Positions 36,620-45,816 are shown, counted from the first letter of the stretch. The stretch: DNA of 46,054 nucleotides from Paenibacillus sp. MZ04-78.2 (GCF_024213375.1 NZ_JANAVJ010000012.1:96221-142274); one strand, 5' to 3'. Made by a program: numbers and translations. The notes: generated by a model not told the origin, from the letters alone.

Positions 36620-37561
36620 TCAATCCCTCTCGGTCTGCGCATAGACGACGGCGCTCAACGTTTCCATATACAGCGGATCGGTATTCAGCGAGCGGGTGCG
36701 TTCCAGCCGCAGTCCAAGCTCCCGTGCCGTCTTTTGCGCTTCAATATCGAGATCGTACAGCACTTCCAGATGATCGGATACAAAACCGATCGGACAAATC
36801 AGCACATGCCCTGCCTGCTCCTCTTGCTTCACGGTGTGCAGGACGTCGAGAATATCGGGCCCAAGCCAAGGCACGCCGGTCTGTCCGGCGCTCTGCCATC
36901 CGAACTGCCAATGGGTAATACCGCATCGCTCGGCTATCGCTTTGGACGTTTCCAGCAGTTGATCGGGATACGGGTCTTTCATTTCAAGAATTTTCTCAGG
37001 CAGGCTGTGCGCCGTAAAAATCACTTTGACATCGTCCTTCGCCACGCCCTCGAACCGGCCCAAGCCTTCCTCCACCCGCTGTTCGAGCGCTTCGATCAGT
37101 TCCGGATGAAGATGATAGCTTTTCACAAAACGCATCGAAAGCCCAAGCGAATCCGCCTTTTCTTGCGCGCGCTTGATGTAGCCGCCCACGCTCATAACCG
37201 AATAATGCGGCGCCAGCACGACGCCAACGGCTTCCGTTATCCCATCCTGAACCATCCGCTCCACGCCGTCCTCAATGAACGGGGACGCGTGCTTCAGCCC
37301 TTGATAGCATACGAACGTCGTGTCCGGGTTCTCGTTCAGCCGGGCTTCCAACGCTTGCACCTGTTTATCCGTATTTTCCCGCAGCGGGAAAAAGCCTCCC
37401 ACAATCGCTTCGTAGCGATCCGTCAAATCCTTGAGCTGCTTCGGAGTCGGAGGATTCCCGCGACGAATATGCGTATAATAAGCTTCCACTTGATCGAGGC
37501 TTTCCGGCGTTCCGTAAGACATCACCAGAACCCCGATCCGTTTTGGCTGCGCAACGCTCAT
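36620..37561 (-). CDS. hemH: Ferrochelatase (coproporphyrin type, CpfC)
   Basis: It inserts Fe2+ into coproporphyrin III in the Gram-positive pathway. The 313-residue protein has RIGVLVMSYGTPES, the catalytic histidine in IFTAHSLPE, and PIGFVSDHLEVLYDLD. There are no C-terminal Fe-S cysteines. ATG 37561 follows the hemE stop at once, with AGGAAAG about 11 bases upstream. Order hemE-hemH-hemY is as in B. subtilis. Confidence 0.94.
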   Translation of the reverse strand: MSVAQPKRIGVLVMSYGTPESLDQVEAYYTHIRRGNPPTPKQLKDLTDRYEAIVGGFFPLRENTDKQVQALEARLNENPDTTFVCYQGLKHASPFIEDGVERMVQDGITEAVGVVLAPHYSVMSVGGYIKRAQEKADSLGLSMRFVKSYHLHPELIEALEQRVEEGLGRFEGVAKDDVKVIFTAHSLPEKILEMKDPYPDQLLETSKAIAERCGITHWQFGWQSAGQTGVPWLGPDILDVLHTVKQEEQAGHVLICPIGFVSDHLEVLYDLDIEAQKTARELGLRLERTRSLNTDPLYMETLSAVVYAQTERD

Positions 37562-37562
37562 G

Positions 37563-38636
37563 CTATACACCGCTTTCCTGTTTCGTCGAGCCTTGCGCCT
37601 TCAGAGCTTGACGAGAATAGTCGTGAATGAAATCCGTCAGTTCTTTCAGCTTCTCCAGCGACGCTTCCGGGAACAGTCCGTGACCCAGATTGAAAATATA
37701 GCCCGGTTCCCGGATGCCCTCGTCAATAATCGCTTTGGCTTGCGCCTGAATAACGGACATCGGAGCGGTCAACACGTACGGATCGAGATTGCCCTGCACC
37801 GCATAGAACGAGCCTACTCTTTTACGGCCCTCCGAGATCGGCACACGCCAATCGAGACCGATGACATCGGCGTCGATACCTTGCAGGTAAGGCAGCAATT
37901 CACCGGAGCTGACGCCCGGGAAATATATTTTCGGCTGCTCCAAATGCTTCAGTTCCGCGAAAATACGGCGGATCGTCGGCAGAACGTACGTTTTGAAATC
38001 AACGGGAGACAACGCGCCGACCCAACTGTCGAAAAGCTGCACCGCTTTCGCCCCTGAGGCAATCTGCGCTTTCAGATAAGCAATCACCATATCGCCAAGC
38101 TTATCCATCAGCTTGAACCATACCTCCGGCTCCCCGTACATTAAGCCTTTCGTGTGGATATAGCTTTTGGACGGCCTGCCTTCGATCAGGTAGCTTGCGA
38201 TTGTAAACGGCGCACCGGCGAACGTAATCAGCGGCACCTTCAGCTCGGCCGCCAAAATCTCAATCGTCCGCAAAATATGCGACAAATCCTGCTCCACCTG
38301 GATCGGCTTCAGCTTATTCACGTCCGCTGCCGAACGGATCGGATTGTCAATGACCGGACCGACATTTTTCACGATATCAAAATCAATGCCAATGGAAGCG
38401 ACCGGATTCATAATGTCCGAATATAAAATCGCCGCATCCACACCGAGTTTTTTGACCGGCATCAAAGTAACCTCCGCCGCCAGCTCCGGCTGCTTGCAAA
38501 TTTCCAGTAAGCTGTATTTCTCTTTAATTTTCCGGTATTCGGGGTCGTAACGGCCGGCTTGACGCATATACCATACGGGCAGCGTCTCGACAGGCTGTTT
38601 GCGACAGGCGCGAATAAACGTATCGCTATAACTCAT
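37563..38636 (-). CDS. hemE: Uroporphyrinogen decarboxylase
   Basis: It removes four acetate carboxyls of uroporphyrinogen III to give coproporphyrinogen III. The 357-residue protein has PVWYMRQAGRYDPEYR (substrate-binding), ILYSDIMNPV, FAGAPFTIASYLIEG and NLGHGLFPEA. It is the first gene of hemE-hemH-hemY-hemL, with a promoter about 40 bases upstream. Confidence 0.96.
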   Translation of the reverse strand: MSYSDTFIRACRKQPVETLPVWYMRQAGRYDPEYRKIKEKYSLLEICKQPELAAEVTLMPVKKLGVDAAILYSDIMNPVASIGIDFDIVKNVGPVIDNPIRSAADVNKLKPIQVEQDLSHILRTIEILAAELKVPLITFAGAPFTIASYLIEGRPSKSYIHTKGLMYGEPEVWFKLMDKLGDMVIAYLKAQIASGAKAVQLFDSWVGALSPVDFKTYVLPTIRRIFAELKHLEQPKIYFPGVSSGELLPYLQGIDADVIGLDWRVPISEGRKRVGSFYAVQGNLDPYVLTAPMSVIQAQAKAIIDEGIREPGYIFNLGHGLFPEASLEKLKELTDFIHDYSRQALKAQGSTKQESGV

Positions 38637-38677
38637 GGTGCATCCTCTTTTCCGTAAACTCCCATAGTCTACTTCCC

Positions 38678-38706
38678 ATTATGCCCTATTTGAAACGAGG
38701 TAACAA
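38678..38706 (-). promoter_or_regulatory. Sigma-A promoter of hemE-hemH-hemY-hemL
   Basis: Read leftward: TTGTTA (38706-38701), a 17-base spacer, CATAAT (38683-38678). It ends about 40 bases before the hemE start. Confidence 0.65.
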
Positions 38707-38756
38707 CGTGTGTCAGGCTACAGTTTCCGACAAAAGTTTGACAGTGCCGCTATGCA

Positions 38757-38806
38757 AAAGACCGCTTCGCTCCGGGAAAAATGCCGGATAACGAAACGGT
38801 CTCTTC
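38757..38806 (-). terminator. Terminator after hemB
   Basis: Read leftward: AAGAGACCG-TTTCG pairs with CGAAG-CGGTCTTTT across a GC-rich inner stem. It ends the hemA-to-hemB transcript and sits before the hemE promoter. Confidence 0.7.
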
Positions 38807-38833
38807 ATCATAATCACGTATCGTGGCGGCAGT

Positions 38834-39826
38834 CTAATTCCGAAGCCAGCGAGCGATATCTTTGGCAAAATAAGTAATGATCATGTCGGCTCCGGCCCGC
38901 TTAAAGCCGGTCATCGTCTCCAGAACGATCGACTTCTCGTCGACCCAGCCCTGTAGGGCGGCAGCCTTAATCATGGAATATTCCCCGCTGACATTATACG
39001 CTACAAGCGGCAGGTTAAAATGGTCGCGGAGCTCGCGGATGACGTCCATATAGGCTAGGGCCGGCTTGACCATCAGCATGTCCGCGCCTTCGGCCACGTC
39101 GGATTCCGCCTCACGCAGCGCTTCCCGCACATTGGCCGGGTCCATTTGATACGTTTTGCGGTCGCCGAACTGTGGCGTGGAATGCGCCGCTTCGCGGAAC
39201 GGACCGTAGAACGACGAGGCGTACTTCACCGAATACGACATGATCGGCACCTGCTCGTAGCCCGCTTCGTCAAGCCCTTGACGGATCGCATAGACGAAGC
39301 CGTCCATCATGTTCGACGGCGCGATAATGTCGGCGCCGGCTCCCGCCTGTGAAACCGCCGTTTTGACCAGCAGCTCCAGCGACGCGTCGTTCAGCACTTC
39401 CGCGCGCCCTTTCGCCTCGTCGTAATGAACGACGCCGCAGTGGCCGTGGTCCATGAACTGGCATAAGCAGGTATCGGCAACAATAAGCAGCTCCGGAGCC
39501 CATGTCTTGATTAAGCGCGACGCTTGTTGAACGATACCGTTCGGATCGTAGGCCGAGCTGGCATGCGCGTCTTTCTCGTGTGGAACGCCGAAGAGCACAA
39601 TGGCCGGTATGCCCAGCTCGACGATTTCGCGGATTTCCTCTTCAAGCCGGTCGAGCGAGAAATGGTAGACGCCCGGCATCGAGCGGATTTCTTCCTTAAC
39701 GTTCGTTCCGTGCGTCACAAAAATCGGATAGAGCAAGTCGTGGAGCGTAACAGTATGTTCCCGTACCAAATTCCGAATCGCAGCCGAGCCGCGCAAACGC
39801 CGGTTTCGTACAAGTGGAAAACTCAT
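38834..39826 (-). CDS. hemB: Porphobilinogen synthase (5-aminolevulinate dehydratase)
   Basis: It condenses two 5-aminolevulinates to porphobilinogen. The 330-residue protein has zinc-binding cysteines C120, C122 and C130 in [13 protein letters not shown], the zinc-dependent type. Schiff-base lysines are K201 (MSYSVKYAS) and K254 (LMVKPAL). It is last in the hemA unit, three bases after the cobA/hemD stop. Confidence 0.97.
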   Translation of the reverse strand: MSFPLVRNRRLRGSAAIRNLVREHTVTLHDLLYPIFVTHGTNVKEEIRSMPGVYHFSLDRLEEEIREIVELGIPAIVLFGVPHEKDAHASSAYDPNGIVQQASRLIKTWAPELLIVADTCLCQFMDHGHCGVVHYDEAKGRAEVLNDASLELLVKTAVSQAGAGADIIAPSNMMDGFVYAIRQGLDEAGYEQVPIMSYSVKYASSFYGPFREAAHSTPQFGDRKTYQMDPANVREALREAESDVAEGADMLMVKPALAYMDVIRELRDHFNLPLVAYNVSGEYSMIKAAALQGWVDEKSIVLETMTGFKRAGADMIITYFAKDIARWLRN

Positions 39827-39829
39827 GGT

Positions 39830-41365
39830 TTACTCCTCCTTCTCGTATAAGCACCGGACCAAGGAAGCAACGGTCGCTTCCTTGGCCAAATAATCGACCT
39901 TCAGTCCCGCTTCCTGCGCGGTAGATGCCGTTCTCGGACCGATACAAGCAATCTTACACCCTTGCAGCAGCTTGAGCGGTTCCGTCTCGCCAAGCTCCTG
40001 CAGCGCGCGCAGCAGATTCGTAACCGTCGAGGAGCTGGTAAAAGTAACGATGTGCAGCATATTTTGCTTCAGCAGCTCAATGATCTCGGAGCCGCCCTCG
40101 GTATCCAGCACCGTTTCGTAGATATCGATTTTGGTTACGTTTAAGCCGCGCTCCCGCATTTGTTCGGGCAAATAAGTTCTAGCGATATCCGCCGTCGCAA
40201 GCAGCGCGTTCTGCCCCGGGCGCAGCTCGGGGGCAATGGCGTCCAGCAAGGCGTCCCCGTCGAATTCTGAAGGGACGACCTCCGCGAGCAATCCGTACTG
40301 CGCCAAGGCAGCCGCCGTTTTCGGACCGACCGCCGCCAGCCGGGCATTCCCCAACGCCCGAATGTCGAGCCGCAACTCCCGCAGCCGCTCCATAAAAAAT
40401 TCGACGCCGTTCGCGCTCGTGAACAGGACCCAATCAAAGGTGGATAGCCGTTTCAACGCTTCGTCCCGCGCCGCTTGCGCTTCCGGACGGGAAGGCGGCC
40501 GGGTGCGGATCACCGGAAATTCCATGGCTTCCCCGCCAAGCTCGTCGATTTGCGAGGACAGCTCGCTCGCCTGACTGCGCGCACGGGTAACCAGAATACG
40601 ACGACCGAACAACGGCTTGGTTTCGAACCAAGCCAGCTTGTCGCGCAGCTTGACCACTTCGCCGACTATGGTGACAGCCGGCGATTGGAAGCCTGCCGCT
40701 TTTACCTTGTCGACAATGTCCGTTAACGTACCCGTTAGCGTCTCCTGTTCCATCCAAGTACCCCACCGGATCAGGGCAACCGGCGTTTGCGGCGATTTCC
40801 CTCCGCGGATCAGCTCTGTGCAGATCTGCTCCAGATTGGCGACCCCCATCAAAAAAATCAACGTGCCGGAGGCTTGCGCCAAGTTATTCCAATTCACTTG
40901 GGAGTACGTTTTATTCTTATATTCATGACCGGTTACGATCGAAAAAGACGAAGTAAAATCGCGGTGCGTCACCGGGATGCCCGCATAAGCGGGGACGGCG
41001 ATTGCGGACGTGATGCCGGGCACAATCTCGAAGCGGATTCCATGCTCCGCGAGAAGCTCCGCTTCTTCGCCTACGCGACCGAATACGCTCGGATCTCCGC
41101 CCTTAAGCCGGGTCACCGTTTTGCCCTGCAGCGCCAAATCGACGAGCAGGCGGCTGATCTCTTCCTGCTTCATCATATGCTTGTCCGGCAGTTTGCCGAC
41201 AAAAATTTTCTCCGCCCCGGCTTTCATATGTTTGAGCAGACGGGGGCTGGCCAGCCGGTCATAGACAACTACGTCGGCCCGCTGAATCGCCTCCAAGCCT
41301 CTCAGCGTAATCAGCTTCGGATCGCCCGGTCCGGCACCGACAAGATAAACGACACCCTTGTTCAC
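39830..41365 (-). CDS. cobA-hemD: Fused uroporphyrinogen-III C-methyltransferase / uroporphyrinogen-III synthase
   Basis: The 511-residue protein joins two enzymes. Residues 1-250 are an SUMT: VYLVGAGPGDPKLITLRG, RLKGGDPSVFGR, EIVPGITSAIAVPAYAGIPVTHR. It makes precorrin-2 for siroheme and possibly cobalamin. Residues about 252-511 are uroporphyrinogen-III synthase: GRRILVTRARSQASEL, FTSANGVEFF, CIGPRTASTAQEAG. Both act on the same product, so fusion places a branch-point enzyme next to its substrate source. GTG/ATG choice is not critical; the frame starts cleanly after hemC. Such fusions occur in Paenibacillaceae and clostridia. Confidence 0.94.
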   Translation of the reverse strand: MNKGVVYLVGAGPGDPKLITLRGLEAIQRADVVVYDRLASPRLLKHMKAGAEKIFVGKLPDKHMMKQEEISRLLVDLALQGKTVTRLKGGDPSVFGRVGEEAELLAEHGIRFEIVPGITSAIAVPAYAGIPVTHRDFTSSFSIVTGHEYKNKTYSQVNWNNLAQASGTLIFLMGVANLEQICTELIRGGKSPQTPVALIRWGTWMEQETLTGTLTDIVDKVKAAGFQSPAVTIVGEVVKLRDKLAWFETKPLFGRRILVTRARSQASELSSQIDELGGEAMEFPVIRTRPPSRPEAQAARDEALKRLSTFDWVLFTSANGVEFFMERLRELRLDIRALGNARLAAVGPKTAAALAQYGLLAEVVPSEFDGDALLDAIAPELRPGQNALLATADIARTYLPEQMRERGLNVTKIDIYETVLDTEGGSEIIELLKQNMLHIVTFTSSSTVTNLLRALQELGETEPLKLLQGCKIACIGPRTASTAQEAGLKVDYLAKEATVASLVRCLYEKEE

Positions 41366-41378
41366 AACCGCTTCTCCC

Positions 41379-42314
41379 CTATTCTTCAGCTAATGCAAGC
41401 AGTTCGGCAGCACCTTTCGTTATCAAAGCTTCCGCCAATTGCAAACCCAATTGCTGCGGATCGTCTCCGGTCATCGTCTCTTTCAGCACCCGTTTGCCGT
41501 CCGGCGATCCGACCATACCGGTCAGTACAATAGACGGGCCGCTTCCTTCCGTCAAATGCGCATGAGCGCCGATCGGCACTTGGCAGCCGCCGTTCAATCG
41601 GCCCAGGAAGCTGCGCTCCGCGGCAACGGCAACCGCCGTCGGTTCGTGCTTGTACTTGGACAACAGGTCGAGTACAAACTCGTTATCGCCGCGGCATTCG
41701 ATGCATAATGCGCCTTGTCCGACCGCCGGCAGGCACAGCTCCGGCGGCAAGTAAGCGCTGATGCGGTCCTGCCAACCGATCCGATGCAGTCCGGCGGCGG
41801 CGAGCAGGATGGCATCGAAGCCTTCCGTTTCCAGCTTGCGCAGCCGCGAGTCGATATTGCCGCGGATCGACTCAATCTGCAAGTCGGGACGGTAATGCTG
41901 CAGTTGGGAAGCCCGGCGCAGGCTGCTGGTTCCGACCTTGGCGCCCTGAGGCAAGTCGTCGAGCCCGCGGCCGTCCTGCGTGATCAAGCAGTCGCGCGGA
42001 TCTTCCCGCAGAGGAACGGCGCCGACCACAAGTCCTTCGGGCAGTTCGAAGGGCATATCCTTCATGCTGTGTACCGCAAGATCCACTTCACCGTCGAGCA
42101 GCGCCTGTTCGATTTCTTTGACAAACAAGCCCTTGCCGCCGACTTTCGAAAGCGTGACGTCCAAAATCCGGTCACCCTTGGTGACGATTTTTTTCAGCTC
42201 GAATTCGGCTTCGATGCCGTGCCGCTTGCAAAGCTCGCGCAGGTGATCGATCACCTGACCGGTTTGCGTCAAAGCAAGCGCGCTTTGTCTGGTGCCTACT
42301 ACAATGGTGCGCAT
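41379..42314 (-). CDS. hemC: Hydroxymethylbilane synthase (porphobilinogen deaminase)
   Basis: It polymerises four porphobilinogens. The 311-residue protein starts [19 protein letters not shown]. It has [13 protein letters not shown] and [16 protein letters not shown]. The dipyrromethane-cofactor cysteine is C244 in [13 protein letters not shown] 42314 is favoured by family alignment; a TTG at 42326 has a better-spaced GGAGAAG, so a four-residue longer form is possible. Confidence 0.95.
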   Translation of the reverse strand: MRTIVVGTRQSALALTQTGQVIDHLRELCKRHGIEAEFELKKIVTKGDRILDVTLSKVGGKGLFVKEIEQALLDGEVDLAVHSMKDMPFELPEGLVVGAVPLREDPRDCLITQDGRGLDDLPQGAKVGTSSLRRASQLQHYRPDLQIESIRGNIDSRLRKLETEGFDAILLAAAGLHRIGWQDRISAYLPPELCLPAVGQGALCIECRGDNEFVLDLLSKYKHEPTAVAVAAERSFLGRLNGGCQVPIGAHAHLTEGSGPSIVLTGMVGSPDGKRVLKETMTGDDPQQLGLQLAEALITKGAAELLALAEE

Positions 42315-42383
42315 GCGTGAAGTCAACCCCTTATCTTCTCCGTGCAAAGTCGGAAGTGCTGTATTCGCTATGTACCACTGTTC

Positions 42384-43145
42384 TCATTCATATCCCAATT
42401 GCCGCGCATCTACACGCAACCAGTCGCCGATCGCTTCCATACCTCGCGGCGTCGGATCTTGCAGCACCCTGCGCGCCAACTCGGCGCGCAGCTCCGCCGG
42501 GTCCGTCCGGCCGCTTCGCAGCAGCGGCAGCAGCTCCCACTCCAGCATGCCGCGAAACAGCGCCTGCCGCTTGCCCGTTTCCGGGACGGCTTGCTGTATG
42601 ATGCCGCGCAGCTCATGAAGCAGCTCTACGTACGGCGCATACTCTTCGCCGAACGCTTCCTCCAGCCTGCGGCGCAGCGCCGCGGCCAACCCCGGGCTTG
42701 CGCCTGCGGTGGACACCGCGAGCGTCAACCGTCCCCGCCGGACCGCGGCCGGGACGAGAAAACCGCCGCCGGCCCCGTCGTCGGCCGCGTTCACGAACTT
42801 GCCGAGCGCCTCGGCCTCGGCGCATACCTGCGCGTTCACCGACGTATCGTCGGTGGCCGCGAACACCAGCCGCGCCTCGGCCAGCGCGGGCAGCCCGGGC
42901 GCGTACCGCGCGCGCAGCGCGCGCACCGCGCCCGAGGCTGCCCACGCTTCCAGCTGCGGCGTAAAAACGGGGCTCACGACGGTGACGCGAGCCCCCGCTT
43001 CCAGGAGCGCTCGTGCCTTGCGCTCCGCCACCCGGCCGCCGCCGATAACGGCGCATGGCCGCCCTTCAAGATCGAGCATAGCGGGATAGTAGGATTTAAC
43101 GCCGGGGGACGGCCCCGGGAGCCTTCCTTCGCCAGCTTTCGTCAT
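42384..43145 (-). CDS. sirC: Precorrin-2 dehydrogenase / sirohydrochlorin ferrochelatase (Met8/SirC family)
   Basis: It oxidises precorrin-2 to sirohydrochlorin, the second step to siroheme, and may insert iron. The 253-residue protein has the NAD-binding CAVIGGGRVAERKARALLEAG, FAATDDTSVNAQV and VSTAGASPGLAAALRRRLE. With the fused methyltransferase it gives a siroheme branch within the heme operon. The central third (about 42650-43000) is extremely GC-rich compared with hemX and hemC. ATG 43145 has GAGGGGG at 8 bases. Confidence 0.9.
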   Translation of the reverse strand: MTKAGEGRLPGPSPGVKSYYPAMLDLEGRPCAVIGGGRVAERKARALLEAGARVTVVSPVFTPQLEAWAASGAVRALRARYAPGLPALAEARLVFAATDDTSVNAQVCAEAEALGKFVNAADDGAGGGFLVPAAVRRGRLTLAVSTAGASPGLAAALRRRLEEAFGEEYAPYVELLHELRGIIQQAVPETGKRQALFRGMLEWELLPLLRSGRTDPAELRAELARRVLQDPTPRGMEAIGDWLRVDARQLGYE

Positions 43146-43158
43146 GTCCTACGCCCCC

Positions 43159-43983
43159 TCAAGACCATTGGTGGAAGTTCGAATATTGGTTAGCCAACAA
43201 AAAGTTGAGCAGCGTAATGACGAACGCGGCCAAATTCCACAACGCCAGCCGGTTGCCTGCCGATTTCATCACGAGCCGTTGAAACAAATAAAAAATATAA
43301 GCCAACAACACAAACCACGAATTCAGCACCTTCGGATCGAAAAACAACATGAAATCGCCCTCAAGCGCGATCCAGACGATCCCAAGCGACAGCGTAAGCA
43401 GCAATAGCGGAGCGCCGATGACGACGGAAACAAAGGCATAGCGGTCCGTATTTTCCAAGCTCGGCAGACGCAGCATCTGCTGCGACCACTGCTTTTCCTT
43501 CAGCTTGCGGTGCAGGAACAAGTACATGCCGGAAAAAATGGCGGATACGACGAATGCGACATAGCCGGAAATCGCCAGCGTAATATGGATAAACAGCAGT
43601 TCGTCGTTAATGTTCCAATGCGCCAAGGTCGGCGCCAGTCCCGGCCGGCTGAAGACATTAAGCGCAAACGTCGCGAATCCGAACACGTTTACCAAAAACA
43701 CAAACAGCTCGATCCGGAAAAAGCGGTTCACAATCAGTGAAACGGTCACAAGCAGCCAAGATAAAATAAAAAGCGTTTCGAACATGGAAAACGCCGACAG
43801 CTTAACGTGCGTGATCAAACTGTAGATTAAATAGGCGGTTTGTAGTAGCCATACAAAAGAAAGCAACCCTGTCCCCATCCGCTTTGCGCTTCGGTTCGGA
43901 CCGACAAAGTCCGAGAAGTAAAACAGGAGGCTCAGGGCATAAATATATAAAATGACATCGTACAACCAGGTTTGAGTGACCAT
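43159..43983 (-). CDS. hemX: HemX-like membrane protein (CcsA/CcmC family)
   Basis: The 274-residue protein has eight predicted membrane segments and a conserved histidine-containing stretch, FIHITLAISGYVAFVVSAIF. It belongs to the cytochrome-c-assembly superfamily that handles heme. In B. subtilis HemX lowers HemA (glutamyl-tRNA reductase) levels. Location directly after hemA (15 bases) supports the name. Heme binding itself is inferred. Confidence 0.88.
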   Translation of the reverse strand: MVTQTWLYDVILYIYALSLLFYFSDFVGPNRSAKRMGTGLLSFVWLLQTAYLIYSLITHVKLSAFSMFETLFILSWLLVTVSLIVNRFFRIELFVFLVNVFGFATFALNVFSRPGLAPTLAHWNINDELLFIHITLAISGYVAFVVSAIFSGMYLFLHRKLKEKQWSQQMLRLPSLENTDRYAFVSVVIGAPLLLLTLSLGIVWIALEGDFMLFFDPKVLNSWFVLLAYIFYLFQRLVMKSAGNRLALWNLAAFVITLLNFLLANQYSNFHQWS

Positions 43984-43998
43984 GCTGTTCCTTTCCGG

Positions 43999-45402
43999 TC
44001 AAGCTTTGGCCAGAACGTCAAGCGCTTCTGCAGGCGCCGCGGCCCGCACTTTGGATAGCAGTTCTTCCTTGATCCGATCCTGCGCCGCCTCCGCCTCCTG
44101 CTTCCGTACCGCCTGCTCCACCCGTTTTTGCTCAGCCAAAGGCTCTTCCAAAGCAAAAATTTTCGTGAACATGTCCAGCGCGTCATCCCCGTGACGCTCG
44201 GCAGCCATTTCTTTAATGCGGACAATGGGATCGCGCAGCATCTGATTGACGATGCTTTTCGTTAATTTGCGAATGACTTTCAATTCGTGTTCGTCCAACT
44301 CCGGCAGCTTCTTCATCAAGCTGTCCATCGTTTCCTCGTGAATCGTGGCCGCTTTGGTCTGCAGCGCTTGAATAACGGGGCTGACGCCCAGCGTTTTCGT
44401 CCACTGCTCGAAGGCCGCCATTTCCTCGCGGATCATTTTCTCAATCTGCACCGCAGCCTTACGCCTCTCTTCCAAATGAGAGTTTACGAGCGATTGAAGA
44501 TTGTCGATATCGTATAAAAAGACGTTCGGCATCTCGCCAAGCCGCGGATCAAGGTCTCTCGGAACCGCGATATCAATCATGAACAGCGGTCGCGAGCGGC
44601 GCCGCTGCAAAATACAGGATACCTGCTCGGCCGTCAGCACATAACCGACCGCTCCGGTAGAGCTGATCACGATGTCGGCTTCTTCCAAGTGCGCCAGCAG
44701 CCGGTCCATCGTACCTGCCACGCCCCGGAACTTGTCCGCCAGCTCTTGCGCCCGGCTGAGCGTCCGGTTCACGACGATCACTTTGTCGGCTCCGTTCGCG
44801 TACAGGTGCTTCACAGTCAACTCGCTCATTTTACCTGCGCCGATAATCAGCACTTTCTTATGCGCATAGCTGCCGAAAATACGTTTGCCCAGTTCGACGG
44901 CCGCATAGCTGACAGATACCGGATTTTCCCCGATGCCGGTCTCGAAATGGGCGCGCTTAGCCATCGTTACGGCTTGCTTGAACAACGTGTTGAACAAAAC
45001 GCCGGTCGTCTTCTCGTGCTGAGCCAGCAGGAACGCGTCCCGAACCTGTCCCAAAATTTGCGTCTCGCCAATGACCATGGAATCGAGACCGCTCGTTACG
45101 CGGAATAAATGCTCGATCGCCTTCTCATTCTCGTAAACGTATAAATGCTCCTGAAACTCTCCGCGCGGTACGCCGAACCATTTTTCGATAAAGCCCCGCA
45201 AATAATGAGCACAGGGCTGGCGGTCGACCGCCACGTACAATTCCGTCCGGTTGCAGGTGCCCACGACGACGCACTCCATGACGCTCTTTGTTTCCTTGAG
45301 CTCCTTCAGCGCCAGCGGCAAATCCCCTTCGGCGAATGCAAATTTTTCTCTGATGGACACCGGTGCTGTGCGATAATTTAAACCCGCCACGACGATATGC
45401 AT
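43999..45402 (-). CDS. hemA: Glutamyl-tRNA reductase
   Basis: It reduces glutamyl-tRNA to glutamate-1-semialdehyde, the entry step of tetrapyrrole synthesis. The 467-residue protein has the catalytic C50 in VVGTCNRTELY, GLDSMVIGETQILGQV, VLIIGAGKMSELTVKHL (NADPH) and a C-terminal dimerisation helix region. ATG 45402 is favoured because AGGTG lies six bases before it and it aligns with the family start; an in-frame GTG at 45411 also has GAGGAG at seven bases and cannot be excluded. It is first of a six-gene unit. Confidence 0.96.
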   Translation of the reverse strand: MHIVVAGLNYRTAPVSIREKFAFAEGDLPLALKELKETKSVMECVVVGTCNRTELYVAVDRQPCAHYLRGFIEKWFGVPRGEFQEHLYVYENEKAIEHLFRVTSGLDSMVIGETQILGQVRDAFLLAQHEKTTGVLFNTLFKQAVTMAKRAHFETGIGENPVSVSYAAVELGKRIFGSYAHKKVLIIGAGKMSELTVKHLYANGADKVIVVNRTLSRAQELADKFRGVAGTMDRLLAHLEEADIVISSTGAVGYVLTAEQVSCILQRRRSRPLFMIDIAVPRDLDPRLGEMPNVFLYDIDNLQSLVNSHLEERRKAAVQIEKMIREEMAAFEQWTKTLGVSPVIQALQTKAATIHEETMDSLMKKLPELDEHELKVIRKLTKSIVNQMLRDPIVRIKEMAAERHGDDALDMFTKIFALEEPLAEQKRVEQAVRKQEAEAAQDRIKEELLSKVRAAAPAEALDVLAKA

Positions 45403-45437
45403 CTGGTTCACCTGCCTCCTCCTCGTAAAGTCAGTTT

Positions 45438-45446
45438 ATTATATCA
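45438..45446 (-). promoter_or_regulatory. Extended -10 promoter of the hemA operon
   Basis: Read leftward, TGA-TATAAT (45446-45438) lies 35 bases before the hemA start. No good -35 is visible; the extended -10 may compensate. Confidence 0.6.
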
Positions 45447-45501
45447 CACCATGTGGAACAAGTCCGAGTTTTTGCGACAATAATTTTGAAAGTTTTATTA
45501 C

Positions 45502-45569
45502 ATGGAGGGGGGGCTCCATCCCCCTAAATCCCCCTTCGTAAGGGGGACCCCAGGGGGCTTGCCCCCTGG
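45502..45569. repeat. G/C-tract hairpin cluster
   Basis: Three adjacent hairpins: ATGGAG-GGGGGG-CTCCAT (45502-45519), CCCCCTT-CGT-AAGGGGG (45530-45546) and CCAGGGGGC-TT-GCCCCCTGG (45550-45569). No T run follows on either strand. G runs of five or more on both strands could form other pairings or quadruplexes. It lies upstream of the hemA promoter. Confidence 0.85.
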
Positions 45570-45613
45570 ACCCCCGAGCTTCGATGCGCAGTTGGTGGAG
45601 TGAGCGCTTTTCC

Positions 45614-45666
45614 TCCTTGTGTTAACCGGCCCCTCTCTTATGGAGAGGGGCCGGTTAACACAAGGA
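45614..45666. repeat. Long perfect inverted repeat, 24-bp arms
   Basis: Left arm 45614-45637 (starts TCCTTGTGTTAACC, ends CCCCTCTC), 5-base loop TTATG, right arm 45643-45666, with no mismatch. It contains GTTAAC and CCGG sites. There is no T tail, so it is not an ordinary terminator. Confidence 0.95.
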
Positions 45667-45667
45667 T

Positions 45668-45680
45668 ACGCTTAACAGCG
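45668..45680 (+). repeat. Short module following palindrome 1
   Basis: ACGCTTAACAGCG begins one base after the right arm of the first palindrome. A close copy, ACGCTTCACTGCG, overlaps the last base of the second palindrome (45800-45812). Eleven of 13 bases agree. Confidence 0.7.
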
Positions 45681-45752
45681 TGCGGGAACGGGTAAAGAAC
45701 GTGGGAGACGCAGAGACGCGCATAAGAGCTGCTGTAGTGCAGGGATCGCGTC

Positions 45753-45800
45753 TGTTCAGGAGAGGCTAGCTTCCCATGGGAAGCTAGCCTCTCCTGAACA
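45753..45800. repeat. 48-bp perfect palindrome
   Basis: From TGTTCAGGAG at 45753 to CTCCTGAACA at 45800, centred on CCCATGGG, with no loop and no mismatch. A perfect palindrome this long is rare in bacterial chromosomes because replication tends to delete it. Confidence 0.95.
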
Positions 45801-45812
45801 CGCTTCACTGCG
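45800..45812 (+). repeat. Short module following palindrome 2
   Basis: ACGCTTCACTGCG, the second copy of the module seen at 45668-45680, overlapping the final A of the 48-bp palindrome. Confidence 0.7.
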
Positions 45813-45816
45813 ATGG

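Noticed and set aside
45425..45460. PerR box over the hemA promoter
   Set aside because: The AT-rich stretch does not match the TTATAATNATTATAA consensus well enough to claim it.
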